A stretch of 64,000 nucleotides of DNA, taken from positions 1,674,001 through 1,738,000 of the forward strand of contig NZ_LT907842.1 of assembly GCF_900215245.1 (NCBI RefSeq), given 5' to 3'. Made by a program: the position numbers and the translations under genes. Each line of letters starts with the position of its first letter. Positions within the stretch are counted from its first letter, which is position 1. Source of the stretch: Pseudomonas fluorescens (GTDB lineage: Bacteria; Pseudomonadota; Gammaproteobacteria; Pseudomonadales; Pseudomonadaceae). Positions 48,215 to 58,559 of the stretch are shown here, one piece after another. The notes under the pieces are model-generated. The model saw only the letters and a list, made by a program, of their open reading frames with translations, made no database searches and was not told the DNA's origin.

Positions 48215-50266
48215 TCAATCGTCTACCTGTTTAGGCGGTGGCAAGGTGAAGCCCGACACCGACCTGCGCAACTGGCTGGCCATCTTCGCCAGGTTGCCGA
48301 TACTTTCGGCGGTGGCGGTCGAGCCGGATGACGTCTGCGTGGTGATTTGCTGGATCACGTTCATCGTCAGGGAAATCTGCCCGGCGGACGACGTCTGCTG
48401 CTGCGCCGCATTGGAAATACTCTGAATCAACGCCGCGAGGGTTTTCGACACGCCTTCGATCTCCTCCAGCGCCACCCCGGCGTCCTGGGCCAAGCGCGCG
48501 CCGCGCACCACTTCGGTGGTGGTCTGTTCCATGGAAATAACGGCTTCATTGGTGTCGGTCTGAATCGCCCGCACCAGCGTTTCGATTTGCCGGGTGGCGG
48601 CGGATGAACGCTCGGCCAGCCGTTGCACTTCATCGGCCACCACCGCAAAACCACGCCCGGCGTCGCCGGCCATGCTGGCCTGGATCGCCGCGTTGAGGGC
48701 GAGGATATTGGTCTGGTCGGCAATGTCATCGATCAGGCTGACGATATCGCCAATCTCCTGGGAAGATTCGCCCAGGCGTTTGATGCGTTTGGCGGTGTCC
48801 TGGATCTGCTCGCGAATGTTGTCCATGCCGTGGATGGTGTTGTGCACCACCTCGTTGCCCTTGTTGGCAATTTCCACCGAACGCTCCGCCACCGCCGAGG
48901 ACTCCGCCGCGTTGGCCGACACCTGATCGATGGACTGGGCCATCTGGTTGATCGCGGTGGACGCTTCGGCGATCTGCTGGGCCTGATGCTCCGAGGCCTG
49001 GGCCAGATGCATGGCGGTGGCCTGAGTCTCTTGCACCGCGCCGGCAACTTGCCCGGCGGTTAAGTTGATCGTCGCCACCAGATCGCGCAGTTGGTCCACC
49101 GAATAGTTGATGGAGTCGGCGATAGTGCCGGTGAAGTCTTCGGTCACTGAGGCGGTCACCGTGAGGTCGCCATCGGCCAGGTCTTCGATTTCGTCGAGCA
49201 GGCGCATGATCGCGTTCTGGTTGCGCTCGTTCTTTTCGGCGGTCTCATGCAGTTGGCGGTTGGTTTCGCGCACCATTACCAGGCCGATCAGGATGATCGA
49301 GGCCAGCGCCAACAGGCCCAGCACATAGCCGCCGATGGTGTCGAAGCTGCGCCCGCTGGCGAGGTTTTCAAACCCGGTGGCCAGGTGCGAGGCTTCATCA
49401 AGCAGGGTTTGCGACAGGTTGAAAATATTGCTCGCCGACGCACGCACCTGGAACAGCTGCGGCGAGGTTTCGAGGATCTCATCCACAGAGCCGGAGACGA
49501 ACTCGAACAGCTCGGCGATTTCCGCCAGGCGCGCACGGGCGTCGTGGTCTTCAACCTGGGTAATGCGCAGGCCCGGGTTGCCGTTGAGCATGCCGTTGAG
49601 CACCAGGCCGAAGCGGTTGGCATCGCGACCAAACGCGTCGGCGGCCTGCACGGCGGTTTCGTCGCCGGCCAGCACGGTGTTGACGGCGCCCAGGATGCGT
49701 TCGGCCAGCAGCGACTGGCGCTGGGCCAATGCCACCTGGCTCGCCGGGGCGCCGCGTTGCAGCAAGATATCGACGACCTTTTCCGACTCCATCTGCAATT
49801 GCGGCACCGTTTCGGCCAGGGTCGCGGCCACCTGGTGCAACGACAACACCGTCTGCTCGCTGGCGAGGATGGCGTCGGTGTTTTTCAGCAGCGCTTCCCA
49901 GTCCGTCTGCACGGCGCGCATCTCGGCGCGTACCGCACTGGGCGCCGCCGGCAGGCCGGTCTCGGCGTCACCTTTTTTCAGGTAGCCCCAGCGCTGGGCG
50001 AAGTCGTTGCGCGCGTCGCTCAGCAGCTTGAACGCAGCGGCTTTGCCGGCGGCGGCTTCGGTGGCATTTTTGGCGATGCGCTGGGACAGCACGCGCAGCT
50101 CACCGGCGTGGCCGATGTACTGTTTGTCGTAGGTGGACTGGGTGTTGAGGTACGCAAAATTGGCGAACAACAGCATGATGAACACGATCAGTGCGATAAA
50201 CAGCACGATGATCTGCGAACGGCTGCGCGACGCGGCTTGCGGTTTGGGAGTGGTAGCGGTGGTCAT
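48215..50266 (-). CDS. pilJ: methyl-accepting chemotaxis protein PilJ
   Basis: 683 aa. Helix 1 near residues 18-42, a large periplasmic part with the PilJ-type sensor repeats, a second helix near 310-330 ([19 protein letters not shown]), HAMP and the conserved signalling tip [30 protein letters not shown]. Receptor of the Pil-Chp system, sensing pilus tension or pilin in P. aeruginosa. Its start overlaps the pilI stop by 4 bp. Confidence 0.95.
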   Translation of the reverse strand: MTTATTPKPQAASRSRSQIIVLFIALIVFIMLLFANFAYLNTQSTYDKQYIGHAGELRVLSQRIAKNATEAAAGKAAAFKLLSDARNDFAQRWGYLKKGDAETGLPAAPSAVRAEMRAVQTDWEALLKNTDAILASEQTVLSLHQVAATLAETVPQLQMESEKVVDILLQRGAPASQVALAQRQSLLAERILGAVNTVLAGDETAVQAADAFGRDANRFGLVLNGMLNGNPGLRITQVEDHDARARLAEIAELFEFVSGSVDEILETSPQLFQVRASASNIFNLSQTLLDEASHLATGFENLASGRSFDTIGGYVLGLLALASIILIGLVMVRETNRQLHETAEKNERNQNAIMRLLDEIEDLADGDLTVTASVTEDFTGTIADSINYSVDQLRDLVATINLTAGQVAGAVQETQATAMHLAQASEHQAQQIAEASTAINQMAQSIDQVSANAAESSAVAERSVEIANKGNEVVHNTIHGMDNIREQIQDTAKRIKRLGESSQEIGDIVSLIDDIADQTNILALNAAIQASMAGDAGRGFAVVADEVQRLAERSSAATRQIETLVRAIQTDTNEAVISMEQTTTEVVRGARLAQDAGVALEEIEGVSKTLAALIQSISNAAQQQTSSAGQISLTMNVIQQITTQTSSGSTATAESIGNLAKMASQLRRSVSGFTLPPPKQVDD

Positions 50267-50787
50267 GCGGCAACATCCATGAAGCCTGGGGCCTGGGCCA
50301 AAGCGAAGGGGCTGAAGACCTGCCAGAGCTGGTCGCTGTCGAACTGGCCCTGGATAAACGGCACGCCGGAAGTGGCGCCCGTCAACAAGGCGTCTTGTGC
50401 GAAATGCTGCATGCCCACCACCTCATCTACCAGCAGCCCGACAAACAAGTCGTTGAATTCCACCACCAGCACTCGCCGTTGCTTGCGCGCCTTGGACAGG
50501 TCCATGCCGAGAAACCCGCCCAGGTCCATCACCGGCAGCAAGCGCCCGCGCAGGTTGGCCACGCCCTTGACCCAGGGTTTAACCCCCGGCATCAAGGTGC
50601 AGCGCGGTTCGTGCAACACCTCGGCGACTTCGCCCATCGGCGCCACATACCAATGCGGCCCCAGGCGAAAGCCGATCCCGCTCCAACGTTGCAGGCGGGT
50701 TTCCTGGGACGGCAGGTCAGCGGCCAACAGGCGGCAGCGGCGGTCGATGTCCAGCAGCAGTTCGAAGGCGGTTTGCGACTCGGTCAT
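50263..50787 (-). CDS. pilI: CheW-like adapter PilI
   Basis: 174 aa CheW domain ([42 protein letters not shown]). Couples PilJ to ChpA. Overlaps pilH and pilJ by 4 bp each, indicating translational coupling. Confidence 0.94.
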   Translation of the reverse strand: MTESQTAFELLLDIDRRCRLLAADLPSQETRLQRWSGIGFRLGPHWYVAPMGEVAEVLHEPRCTLMPGVKPWVKGVANLRGRLLPVMDLGGFLGMDLSKARKQRRVLVVEFNDLFVGLLVDEVVGMQHFAQDALLTGATSGVPFIQGQFDSDQLWQVFSPFALAQAPGFMDVAA

Positions 50788-51158
50788 GGGAGCTTGGGTT
50801 TAAGCACCGCGTTGAGGGTCTTGATCAGGGTCTCTTCATCAACAGGCTTGGTCAGGTAGTCCTTGGCGCCCTGGCGCGCGCCCCAGATCTTGTCGGTTTC
50901 CTGATCCTTGGTGGTGATGATGATGATCGGGATGGCGTTGGTTTCCGGTTCCTTGGACAGCTGGCGCGTTGCCTGGAAGCCATTGAGGCCCGGCATCACG
51001 ATGTCCATAAGGACCGCATCGGGTTTTTCCTGACGGGCAAGCGCCACGCCGTCAGCGCCATTTTCGGCCTTGAGGACCTGATGGCCATGCTTTTCCAGCA
51101 TGCCGGTCAGTTTGTACATTTCAGTCGGCGAATCGTCGACGATCAGAACGCGTGCCAT
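50784..51158 (-). CDS. pilH: response regulator PilH
   Basis: 124 aa single receiver domain: VLIVDDSPTEMYKLTGML, phospho-Asp in VLMDIVMPGLNGFQ, Lys in YLTKPVDEE. Controls pilus retraction with PilG. The ATG at 51158 has GGGGAAAACC upstream; a GTG at 51170 is rejected. Confidence 0.95.
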   Translation of the reverse strand: MARVLIVDDSPTEMYKLTGMLEKHGHQVLKAENGADGVALARQEKPDAVLMDIVMPGLNGFQATRQLSKEPETNAIPIIIITTKDQETDKIWGARQGAKDYLTKPVDEETLIKTLNAVLKPKLP

Positions 51159-51204
51159 GGTTTTCCCCACTACATTGGTCGGCGCCTGCCCTTGTGAGGC
51201 GGCG

Positions 51205-51612
51205 TCAGTGTGCTTGTTCTACTGCGGCGAACCCTGGCACATAGGCCTTGATCGCACTCAGCAGTTCTTCCTTGCTGAAAGGCTTGGTCAAAAACTGATC
51301 GACACCAACGATGCGCCCCTTGGCCTTGTCGAACAGGCCGTCCTTGGAGGACAGCATGATCACCGGGATCGACTTGAACGCCGGATTATTCTTCACCAGG
51401 GCGCAGGTCTGATAGCCATCCAGGCGCGGCATCATGATGTCGACAAAGATAATGTGCGGGTGGTGATCAACAATCCGGGCCAATGCATCGAAACCGTCGA
51501 TGGCCGTGATGACATCGCACCCCACGTTCTTCAACAGCGTCTCGGCGGTACGGCGGATCGTTTTCGAATCGTCGATCACCATCACTTTCAAGGCGTTGGA
51601 ATGCTGTTCCAT
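51205..51612 (-). CDS. pilG: response regulator PilG
   Basis: 135 aa single receiver: VMVIDDSKTIRRTAETLL, phospho-Asp in IIFVDIMMPRLDGYQ, Lys in FLTKPFSKEE. First gene of the Pil-Chp operon; 46 bp to pilH. The start MEQHSNALKV at 51612 is standard. Divergent from gshB. Confidence 0.95.
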   Translation of the reverse strand: MEQHSNALKVMVIDDSKTIRRTAETLLKNVGCDVITAIDGFDALARIVDHHPHIIFVDIMMPRLDGYQTCALVKNNPAFKSIPVIMLSSKDGLFDKAKGRIVGVDQFLTKPFSKEELLSAIKAYVPGFAAVEQAH

Positions 51613-51851
51613 ATCTGCTCTACCATCGCCACAGCGAATCGGTTTTCGGTGTGTACTGCCTGATGTTGCACAGGATGAGCGCCGCAAGCCTTGGAATTCA
51701 AGGGCTGCTGCGCCGTGCCAGTCTTTTTAGCACAGTCTCCGGGCGCAATCTATCGAGCAACCGGCCAGGTGGTTTTTCCTTGACCCACAACAGCCGCAGC
51801 GCCACTCTGACGCCACTTTTATGCGCCCTAATTTGCTAGAGGAAATCCCCC

Positions 51852-52805
51852 ATGAGCGTTCGCGTCGGCATTGTCATGGACCCTATCGCCAGCATTTCCT
51901 ATAAAAAGGACAGCTCGCTGGCCATGCTCCTGGCCGCCCAGGCCCGCGGCTGGACCCTGTTCTATATGGAGCAGCGCGACCTTTATCAGGGCGACGGCGA
52001 GGCCCGTGCACGCATGCGCCCGCTGCAGGTGTTTGCCAACCCGGAAAAGTGGTTTGAGCTTGCGGATGAAATCGACAGCCCCTTGAGCGACCTGGACGTG
52101 ATCCTGATGCGCAAGGACCCGCCGTTCGACATGGAATTCGTCTATTCCACCTACCTGCTGGAGCAGGCTGAGCGCGCCGGCGTGTTGATCGTCAACAAGC
52201 CGCAAAGCCTGCGCGACTGCAATGAAAAGCTGTTCGCCACGCTGTTCCCGCAGTGCACCCCACCTACCGTGGTCAGCCGCCGCGCCGATGTGCTGCGTGA
52301 ATTCGCCGCCAAACATGGCGATGTAATCCTCAAGCCGCTGGACGGCATGGGCGGCACCTCGATCTTCCGTCACCGTGCAGGCGACCCGAACCTGTCGGTC
52401 ATCCTGGAAACCCTGACCGCGCTGGGCACCCAGCAGATCATGGGCCAGGCGTACCTGCCGGCGATCAAGGACGGCGACAAGCGCATCCTGATGATCGACG
52501 GCGAGCCGGTGGATTATTGCCTGGCGCGTATTCCGGCGGCGGGTGAAACCCGTGGCAACCTGGCGGCGGGGGGGCGTGGTGAAGCTCGGCCGTTGTCGGA
52601 CAAAGACCGTTGGATCGCCGCCCAGGTTGGCCCAACCCTGCGCGAGAAAGGCCTGCTGTTTGTGGGGCTTGACGTTATTGGTGAGAACCTCACCGAAATC
52701 AACGTCACCAGCCCGACCTGTATTCGCGAGATCGACAACGCATTTGGCACGAACATCGGCGAAATGCTGATGGCGGCCATTGAGCGCAAGCTACAAGCCA
52801 AGTGA
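51852..52805 (+). CDS. gshB: glutathione synthetase
   Basis: 317 aa ATP-grasp enzyme joining gamma-glutamylcysteine and glycine. Start MSVRVGIVMDPIASISYKKDS, DVILMRKDPPFDMEFVYST, KPLDGMGGTSIFR and NVTSPTCIREID are diagnostic. AGAGGAAATC precedes the ATG. Upstream 239-bp gap shared with pilG. The tonB gene follows 77 bp later, same strand. Confidence 0.97.
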   Translation: MSVRVGIVMDPIASISYKKDSSLAMLLAAQARGWTLFYMEQRDLYQGDGEARARMRPLQVFANPEKWFELADEIDSPLSDLDVILMRKDPPFDMEFVYSTYLLEQAERAGVLIVNKPQSLRDCNEKLFATLFPQCTPPTVVSRRADVLREFAAKHGDVILKPLDGMGGTSIFRHRAGDPNLSVILETLTALGTQQIMGQAYLPAIKDGDKRILMIDGEPVDYCLARIPAAGETRGNLAAGGRGEARPLSDKDRWIAAQVGPTLREKGLLFVGLDVIGENLTEINVTSPTCIREIDNAFGTNIGEMLMAAIERKLQAK

Positions 52806-52882
52806 CATAGAACAGCCGGACACACACCAACATTGCGTTATCATGCGCCACCTGTGAAACGCGCGATGTTGGTTTTTTTGTC

Positions 52883-53788
52883 ATGACACTCCCGTCCGAT
52901 CTGCCCTCCGAACTCTCCCATAGCGGCGTGCGCCCGGCTGATCGGCTCGGATTTACCCTGTTCCTGGCGGCCTTGATTCACCTCGCCTTGCTGCTCGGCC
53001 TGGGCTTCAGCTTTGTCGAACCCAAGCAGATCACCAAAACCCTGGAAATCACCCTCGCCACGTTCAAGAGCGAAAAGAAGCCGGAGAAGGCCGATTTTCT
53101 CGCTCAGGACAACCAGCAGGGCAGCGGCACCCTCGACAAGAAAGCCGTGCCCAAGACCACTGAAGTGGCGCCGTTTCAGGACAACACGGTCAATAAAGTC
53201 ACCCCACCGCCGTCGCCCAAGCCCGAAGTCAAGCAAGCCGCGCCCAAGGCAGCGGTGACCACCGTCGCGCCCAAACCGCAAAAAGCGCCGACCCAACGCG
53301 AAAAAGCCAAGACCGAACCACAGCCCGAACCGGTGAAACCGGCGCCGACGTTTGACAGTTCACAACTCTCCGACCAAATCTCCAGCCTCGAAGCCGAACT
53401 GGCCAACGAACAACAGCTGTACGCCAAGCGCCCCCGTATCTACCGCCTGAATGCGGCCTCGACCATGCGCGACAAAGGCGCCTGGTATAAGGATGAGTGG
53501 CGCAAGAAGGTCGAGCGCATCGGCAACCTCAACTACCCGGATGAAGCTCGGCGCCAGCAGATCTATGGCAATTTGCGCTTATTGGTGTCGATCAACCGCG
53601 ACGGTTCGCTATATGAAGTGCAGGTGCTGGAGTCATCCGGCCAGCCGCTGCTGGACCAGGCCGCCCAGCGCATCGTGCGCCTGGCCGCGCCTTTCGCACC
53701 GTTTACCGGCGACCTGAATGATGTCGACCGCCTGGAAATTATCCGCACCTGGAAGTTTGCCCGGGGTGATCGGCTGTCCAGCAATTGA
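52883..53788 (+). CDS. tonB: TonB-family energy transducer (TonB3-like)
   Basis: 301 aa. One N-terminal transmembrane helix (FTLFLAALIHLALLLGLGFSF, ~24-45), a Lys/Pro-rich periplasmic spacer (PPPSPKPEVKQAAPKAAV...), a helical stretch, and a C-terminal TonB domain with NLNYPDEARR. In P. aeruginosa the tonB copy between gshB and algH is tonB3, which affects twitching motility. No exbB/exbD adjacent. The companion Pil-Chp operon starts 1.3 kb away. Confidence 0.9.
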   Translation: MTLPSDLPSELSHSGVRPADRLGFTLFLAALIHLALLLGLGFSFVEPKQITKTLEITLATFKSEKKPEKADFLAQDNQQGSGTLDKKAVPKTTEVAPFQDNTVNKVTPPPSPKPEVKQAAPKAAVTTVAPKPQKAPTQREKAKTEPQPEPVKPAPTFDSSQLSDQISSLEAELANEQQLYAKRPRIYRLNAASTMRDKGAWYKDEWRKKVERIGNLNYPDEARRQQIYGNLRLLVSINRDGSLYEVQVLESSGQPLLDQAAQRIVRLAAPFAPFTGDLNDVDRLEIIRTWKFARGDRLSSN

Positions 53789-53855
53789 TGACAATTGCCA
53801 CATCACCCGCATCCCCAGCTTGTCAGTTCGCCCCTCCAACGCCACACTAGCGGAC

Positions 53856-54425
53856 ATGAAAAATGTCAGCCCGACCTACCTCAAGCACCAATTCCTGATC
53901 GCCATGCCCCATATGGCCGACCCGAACTTTGCGCAGACCTTGACCTATATCGTCGAGCACACGGCCAATGGTGCCATGGGGCTGGTGGTGAACCGCCCGC
54001 AAGAACTGAACCTGGCCGACATCCTTGAGCAACTGCGGCCCGAGGTCGACCCGCCGGCCCGTTGCCAGAGCGTGCCGATCTATATCGGCGGGCCGGTACA
54101 GACCGATCGCGGTTTTGTGCTGCACCCGACCGGGCCGAAGTTCCAGGCCACGGTCGACCTTGAGGGCGTGTCGCTGTCCACCTCCCAGGACGTACTGTTT
54201 GCCATCGCCGACGGCGTGGGGCCTGAGCAAAGCGTGATTACCCTCGGCTACGCCGGTTGGGAAGCCGGGCAACTGGAAGCCGAATTGGCCAGCAATGCCT
54301 GGCTGACCTGCCCGTTCGACGCCGACATCCTGTTCAACACCGCCAGCGAACTGCGCCTGGAAGCGGCCGCGGCCAAGCTTCGGGTCAACCTCAGCCTGCT
54401 GACCAGCCAGGCGGGGCACGCCTGA
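53856..54425 (+). CDS. algH: UPF0301/YqgE family protein AlgH
   Basis: 189 aa. The segments YLKHQFLIAMPHMADPNFAQTLTYIVEH, GAMGLVVNRP and GGPVQTDRGFVLHP are signatures of the YqgE/AlgH family. Described in P. aeruginosa as affecting alginate; biochemical activity unknown. The ATG at 53856 gives the family N-terminus. Overlaps ruvX (ATGA). Confidence 0.94.
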   Translation: MKNVSPTYLKHQFLIAMPHMADPNFAQTLTYIVEHTANGAMGLVVNRPQELNLADILEQLRPEVDPPARCQSVPIYIGGPVQTDRGFVLHPTGPKFQATVDLEGVSLSTSQDVLFAIADGVGPEQSVITLGYAGWEAGQLEAELASNAWLTCPFDADILFNTASELRLEAAAAKLRVNLSLLTSQAGHA

Positions 54426-54862
54426 TGGCCTTGCGTTTGATCCTCGGGTTTGACTACGGCACCAAACAGATCGGCGTGGCGGTCGGCCAGGTCATTACCG
54501 GCCAGGCCCGCGAGCTGTGCACCTTGAAAGCCCAGAACGGCGTGCCGGACTGGAACCAGGTCGAAGCCCTGATCAAGGAGTGGAAGCCCGACGCGGTCGT
54601 GGTCGGCTTGCCCTTGAACATGGACGGCACCCCCAGCGACATGTGCCTGCGCGCGGAAAAATTCGCCCGCCGCCTCAATGGTCGCTACAACCTGCCCTTC
54701 TATACCCACGACGAACGCCTGACCACCTTTGAAGCCAAAGGCGAGCGCCGCGACCGTGGCGGCCAGAAAGGCAGCTACCGCGACAACCCGGTGGACGCCA
54801 TCGCCGCCGCCTTGCTGTTGCAGGGTTGGCTGGATGAAAACACCGCTTTATTTGAATCCTGA
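54425..54862 (+). CDS. ruvX: Holliday junction resolvase-like RuvX (YqgF)
   Basis: 145 aa RNase H-fold nuclease: [41 protein letters not shown] and [17 protein letters not shown]. Acts in 16S rRNA 5' processing. Start overlaps algH stop, the conserved algH-ruvX coupling. Followed by a terminator-like hairpin. Confidence 0.94.
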   Translation: MALRLILGFDYGTKQIGVAVGQVITGQARELCTLKAQNGVPDWNQVEALIKEWKPDAVVVGLPLNMDGTPSDMCLRAEKFARRLNGRYNLPFYTHDERLTTFEAKGERRDRGGQKGSYRDNPVDAIAAALLLQGWLDENTALFES

Positions 54863-54864
54863 CT

Positions 54865-54888
54865 GACGCGGCTTGCCGCGTCTTTTTA
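54865..54888 (+). terminator. hairpin with T-run between ruvX and pyrR
   Basis: GACGCGG-CTT-GCCGCGTC then TTTTT, 3 bp after the ruvX stop and ~58 bp before pyrR. Simple terminator, or possibly an attenuator for the pyr genes. Confidence 0.7.
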
Positions 54889-54945
54889 CGTTTGAGCCCG
54901 GACCTTGTGCGCACCCCTGCCGCGCAAGGCCTTGAAGGAGCCACC

Positions 54946-55452
54946 ATGAGCCTGCCCAATCCCGCCGAACTGATCAGCCAGATGGCGATTCGCCTCAAGG
55001 CGCACCTGCAACACCGTGCCATCAGCGAACCGCGCTTTATCGGCATTCGCACCGGCGGTGTGTGGGTGGCCCAAGCGTTATTGGAAGCACTGGGCAGTGA
55101 TTCGCCGTTGGGCACACTGGACGTATCGTTCTACCGCGACGACTTCAGCCAGAACGGCCTGCACCCGCAAGTGCGTCCTTCGGCCCTGCCGTTCGAAATC
55201 GAAGGCCAGCACCTAGTGCTGATCGACGACGTGCTGATGAGCGGCCGCACTATCCGCGCCGCCATGAACGAACTGTTCGACTACGGCCGCCCGGCCAGTG
55301 TGACCCTGGTGTGCCTGCTGGACCTGGACGCCGGCGAATTGCCGATCAGCCCGGATGTGGTCGGTGCAACCCTGTCCCTGCAAGCCCACCAGCGGGTAAA
55401 ATTGTCCGGTCCAACGCCGCTCGAACTCGAACTGCAAGACCTTGCCCTTTAA
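54946..55452 (+). CDS. pyrR: PyrR, uracil phosphoribosyltransferase-type regulator
   Basis: 168 aa PRTase fold: [19 protein letters not shown], the YRDDF segment and the PRPP loop [16 protein letters not shown]. In Pseudomonas the gene is the first of a pyrR-pyrB-pyrC' set. The exact regulatory mechanism in this genus is less clear than in Bacillus. AAGGAGCCACC precedes the ATG at 54946. Confidence 0.93.
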   Translation: MSLPNPAELISQMAIRLKAHLQHRAISEPRFIGIRTGGVWVAQALLEALGSDSPLGTLDVSFYRDDFSQNGLHPQVRPSALPFEIEGQHLVLIDDVLMSGRTIRAAMNELFDYGRPASVTLVCLLDLDAGELPISPDVVGATLSLQAHQRVKLSGPTPLELELQDLAL

Positions 55453-55476
55453 ACCGCCTTGTACAGAGTCCCCGCG

Positions 55477-56481
55477 ATGACGCCTCTAGATGCCAAGCGC
55501 CCGCTGCAGCTCAATGCTCAGGGCCAGCTGCAACACTTCTTGTCCCTCGACGGTTTGCCCCGCGAACTGCTGACCGAAATCCTCGACACGGCCGACTCCT
55601 TCCTTGAAGTCGGTGGCCGCGCAGTGAAGAAGGTCCCGCTGCTGCGCGGCAAGACCATCTGCAATGTGTTCTTCGAGAACTCTACCCGCACCCGCACCAC
55701 CTTTGAACTGGCGGCCCAGCGGCTGTCGGCCGACGTCATCACACTGAACGTGTCGACCTCGTCGGCGAGCAAGGGCGAGACCCTGCTCGACACCCTGCGC
55801 AACCTGGAAGCCATGGCCGCCGACATGTTCGTGGTCCGCCACGGCGACTCCGGCGCGGCGCACTTCATCGCCGAGCATGTGTGCCCGAACGTGGCAATCA
55901 TCAATGGCGGCGACGGCCGTCACGCCCACCCGACCCAAGGCATGCTCGACATGCTGACGATCCGTCGGCACAAGGGCGGCTTCGAAAACCTGTCGGTGGC
56001 CATCGTCGGCGACATCCTGCATTCGCGGGTCGCCCGCTCAAACATGCTGGCCCTCAAAGCCCTGGGTTGCCCGGACATCCGCGTGATCGCGCCGAAAACC
56101 TTGCTGCCGATCGGCATCGAACAGTACGGCGTGAAGGTCTACACCGACATGGCCGCAGGCCTTAAGGATGTGGACGTGGTAATCATGCTGCGCCTGCAAC
56201 GCGAGCGCATGGCCGGTGGCCTGCTGCCGAGCGAAGGTGAGTTTTACCGCCTGTTCGGCCTGACCACCGCGCGGTTGGCCGGCGCCAAGCCGGACGCCAT
56301 CGTGATGCACCCAGGCCCGATCAACCGTGGCGTGGAGATTGAGTCGGCGGTGGCCGACGGCGCGCAATCGGTGATTTTGAACCAGGTGACTTACGGCATC
56401 GCCGTCCGCATGGCCGTGCTGTCCATGGCCATGAGCGGGCAAACCGCGCAACGTCAATTCGAGCAGGAGAACGCCCAGTGA
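55477..56481 (+). CDS. pyrB: aspartate carbamoyltransferase catalytic subunit
   Basis: 334 aa. Carbamoyl-phosphate loop [25 protein letters not shown] and the aspartate region RLQRERM. Makes carbamoyl-aspartate, the committed pyrimidine step. The N-terminal extension (~20 residues) is the Pseudomonas type that binds nucleotide effectors. ATG at 55477; overlaps pyrC' by 4 bp. Confidence 0.96.
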   Translation: MTPLDAKRPLQLNAQGQLQHFLSLDGLPRELLTEILDTADSFLEVGGRAVKKVPLLRGKTICNVFFENSTRTRTTFELAAQRLSADVITLNVSTSSASKGETLLDTLRNLEAMAADMFVVRHGDSGAAHFIAEHVCPNVAIINGGDGRHAHPTQGMLDMLTIRRHKGGFENLSVAIVGDILHSRVARSNMLALKALGCPDIRVIAPKTLLPIGIEQYGVKVYTDMAAGLKDVDVVIMLRLQRERMAGGLLPSEGEFYRLFGLTTARLAGAKPDAIVMHPGPINRGVEIESAVADGAQSVILNQVTYGIAVRMAVLSMAMSGQTAQRQFEQENAQ

Positions 56482-57749
56482 AGCTCAGCATTCTCGGCGC
56501 CCGAGTCATCGATCCGGCCAGCGGCCTGGATCACGTTACCGATCTTCATGTGGAAGCCGGCAAAATCATCGCCATCGGCGCCGCGCCCAGCGGTTTCAGT
56601 GCGGTTGAGACCATCGACGCCAAAGGCCTGGTGGCCGCGCCTGGCCTGGTGGACCTGAACGTCGCCCTGCGTGAGCCGGGTTACAGCCGCAAAGGCAGCA
56701 TCGCCAGCGAAACCCGCGCCGCCGCCGCCGGTGGCGTGACCAGCCTGTGCTGCCCGCCGCACACCAAGCCAATCCTGGACACCTCGGCCGTGACCGAGCT
56801 GATCCTCGACCGCGCCCGTGAAGCCGGCAATTGCAAAGTGTTCCCGATCGGCGCCCTGAGCAAAGGCCTGGAAGGCGAACAGCTCGCCGAGCTGATCGCC
56901 CTGCGCGACGCCGGCTGTGTGGCGTTCGGCAACGGCCTGGAAAGCTTCCGCAGTACGCGCACCCTGTGTCGCGCCCTGGAATACGCGGCCACGTTCGACC
57001 TGACGGTGATTTTTCACTCCCAGGACCGTGACCTGGCCGAAGGCGGCCTGGCCCATGAAGGCGCTGTCGCCAGCTTCCTCGGCCTGCCGGGCATTCCGGA
57101 AACCGCTGAAACCGTGGCCCTGGCCCGCGACCTGCTGCTGGTGGAACAAAGCGGCGTGCGTGCGCACTTCAGCCAATTGACCAGCGCGCGGGGCGTGGCC
57201 CTGATCGCCCAGGCACAGGCGCGCGGCCTGCCGGTGACGGCGGACGTGGCGTTGTATCAGCTGATTTTGACCGATGAGGCGCTGATCGACTTTTCCAGCC
57301 TTTACCACGTGCAGCCGCCGCTGCGCACCTTGGCCGACCGTGAAGGTTTGCGCGCGGCGGTGAAGTCGGGCGTGGTCTCGGCGATCTCCAGCCATCACCA
57401 GCCCCACGAGCGGGATGCCAAGCTGGCACCGTTTGGCGCGACAGAACCGGGCATCAGCAGCGTCGAACTGCTGCTGCCCTTGGCAATGACGCTGGTTGAG
57501 GATGGCTTGCTCGACCTGCCGACGCTGCTGGCACGCCTGAGCGCCGGCCCGGCCGAAGCCTTGCGCCTGCCGGCGGGCAAGCTGGCGGTGGGCTCAGCGG
57601 CGGACCTGGTGCTGTTTGATCCAGCCCGCTCCACGGTTGCCGGCGAACACTGGCTGTCCAAGGGCGAAAACTGCCCGTTCATCGGCCATAGCCTGCCGGC
57701 GACGGTGCGATACACCTTGGTGGATGGGCGGATCAGCTACCAGGCCTAA
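56478..57749 (+). CDS. pyrC': inactive dihydroorotase-like subunit of the ATCase complex
   Basis: 423 aa amidohydrolase fold. The zinc site D-x-H-x-H before LREPG is replaced: the sequence reads [13 protein letters not shown], so two His ligands are missing. Such PyrC' (PyrX) proteins are known to be catalytically dead but needed to assemble the dodecameric PyrB-PyrC' enzyme of Pseudomonas. Coupled to pyrB by overlap. A true pyrC must be elsewhere. Confidence 0.94.
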   Translation: MKLSILGARVIDPASGLDHVTDLHVEAGKIIAIGAAPSGFSAVETIDAKGLVAAPGLVDLNVALREPGYSRKGSIASETRAAAAGGVTSLCCPPHTKPILDTSAVTELILDRAREAGNCKVFPIGALSKGLEGEQLAELIALRDAGCVAFGNGLESFRSTRTLCRALEYAATFDLTVIFHSQDRDLAEGGLAHEGAVASFLGLPGIPETAETVALARDLLLVEQSGVRAHFSQLTSARGVALIAQAQARGLPVTADVALYQLILTDEALIDFSSLYHVQPPLRTLADREGLRAAVKSGVVSAISSHHQPHERDAKLAPFGATEPGISSVELLLPLAMTLVEDGLLDLPTLLARLSAGPAEALRLPAGKLAVGSAADLVLFDPARSTVAGEHWLSKGENCPFIGHSLPATVRYTLVDGRISYQA

Positions 57750-57766
57750 AGCGGGCACGGTAAAAA

Positions 57767-57853
57767 GTGGGAGGGGGCGTGCGCCCGACGGCGGTGGGTC
57801 AGTCAGCTTATCTGTCGCTGACCCACTGCTATCGGGAGCACGCCCCCTCCCAC
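57767..57853. repeat. REPIN variant (GTGGGAGGGGGCGTGC class)
   Basis: GTGGGAGGGGGCGTGCGCCC left arm and CGGGAGCACGCCCCCTCCCAC right arm; the stems differ at several inner positions. A third sequence class in the window. Confidence 0.88.
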
Positions 57854-57881
57854 ATTTGGTTTTGTAGAGGCCTTGAGAGAC

Positions 57882-58310
57882 TCAGCGCCCGCTATTGCGC
57901 TCGGCATTGCGGATCGAAACCTGTGTATTCAGCGTCCAGAAGTCATACAGCACACCGATCAGGAACAACCCACCGGTCAGCAGGTAGATCAGGCCGGTGA
58001 TCCATTTGCCCTGGTACATACGGTGCAGGCCGAACACCCCCAGGAACGCCAACAGTACCCAGGCCACATTGTATTCGATGGGCCCGGCGGTAAAACGCAG
58101 GTCCGCTTCACGGTCCATGGCCGGGATCAGGAACAAGTCGATCAGCCACCCGATACCGAACAGGCCGAAGGTGAAAAACCAGATTGTCCCGGTCACGGGC
58201 TTGCCGTAATAGAAGCGATGCGCCCCGGTAAAACCGAAAATCCAGAGCAGGTAGCCAATCACCTTGCTGTGGGTGTCCTGCTGCATCACATCCTGTCGAT
58301 AGGTGTTCAT
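57882..58310 (-). CDS. TM2 domain membrane protein
   Basis: 142 aa. Two TM2-type repeats: YLLWIFGFTGAHRFYYGKPVTGTIWFFTFGLFGIGWLIDLFL and AFLGVFGLHRMYQGKWITGLIYLLTGG...LYDFW, each with the G-x-H-R-F/M-Y-x-G-K pattern. Inner-membrane protein of unknown role. The start MNTYRQDVMQQDTHSK has GAGGTACTCC upstream. The convergent pyrC' side carries a REPIN. Confidence 0.87.
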   Translation of the reverse strand: MNTYRQDVMQQDTHSKVIGYLLWIFGFTGAHRFYYGKPVTGTIWFFTFGLFGIGWLIDLFLIPAMDREADLRFTAGPIEYNVAWVLLAFLGVFGLHRMYQGKWITGLIYLLTGGLFLIGVLYDFWTLNTQVSIRNAERNSGR

Positions 58311-58559
58311 GGAGTACCTCTTTTGCCTCGATAGATAAATTTTTTCATTTTCTTTGTGACTTTTTTACGGGCGCCCGACGCACGGCAAATGGTATCTTCC
58401 CTCCCGCAAAGCCTTATGCCACCTGACCTCTGTAGGACAATAGCGGCAATTCGTCGCGTTTTTCCTGAATTTGACCCCAGGGTTCAGTCGACAAACGGCC
58501 TTAGAACGACACAAAAAGCTGTTATAAAGTTGCGCGCAAACCATTAAGAGCCACGCCTA

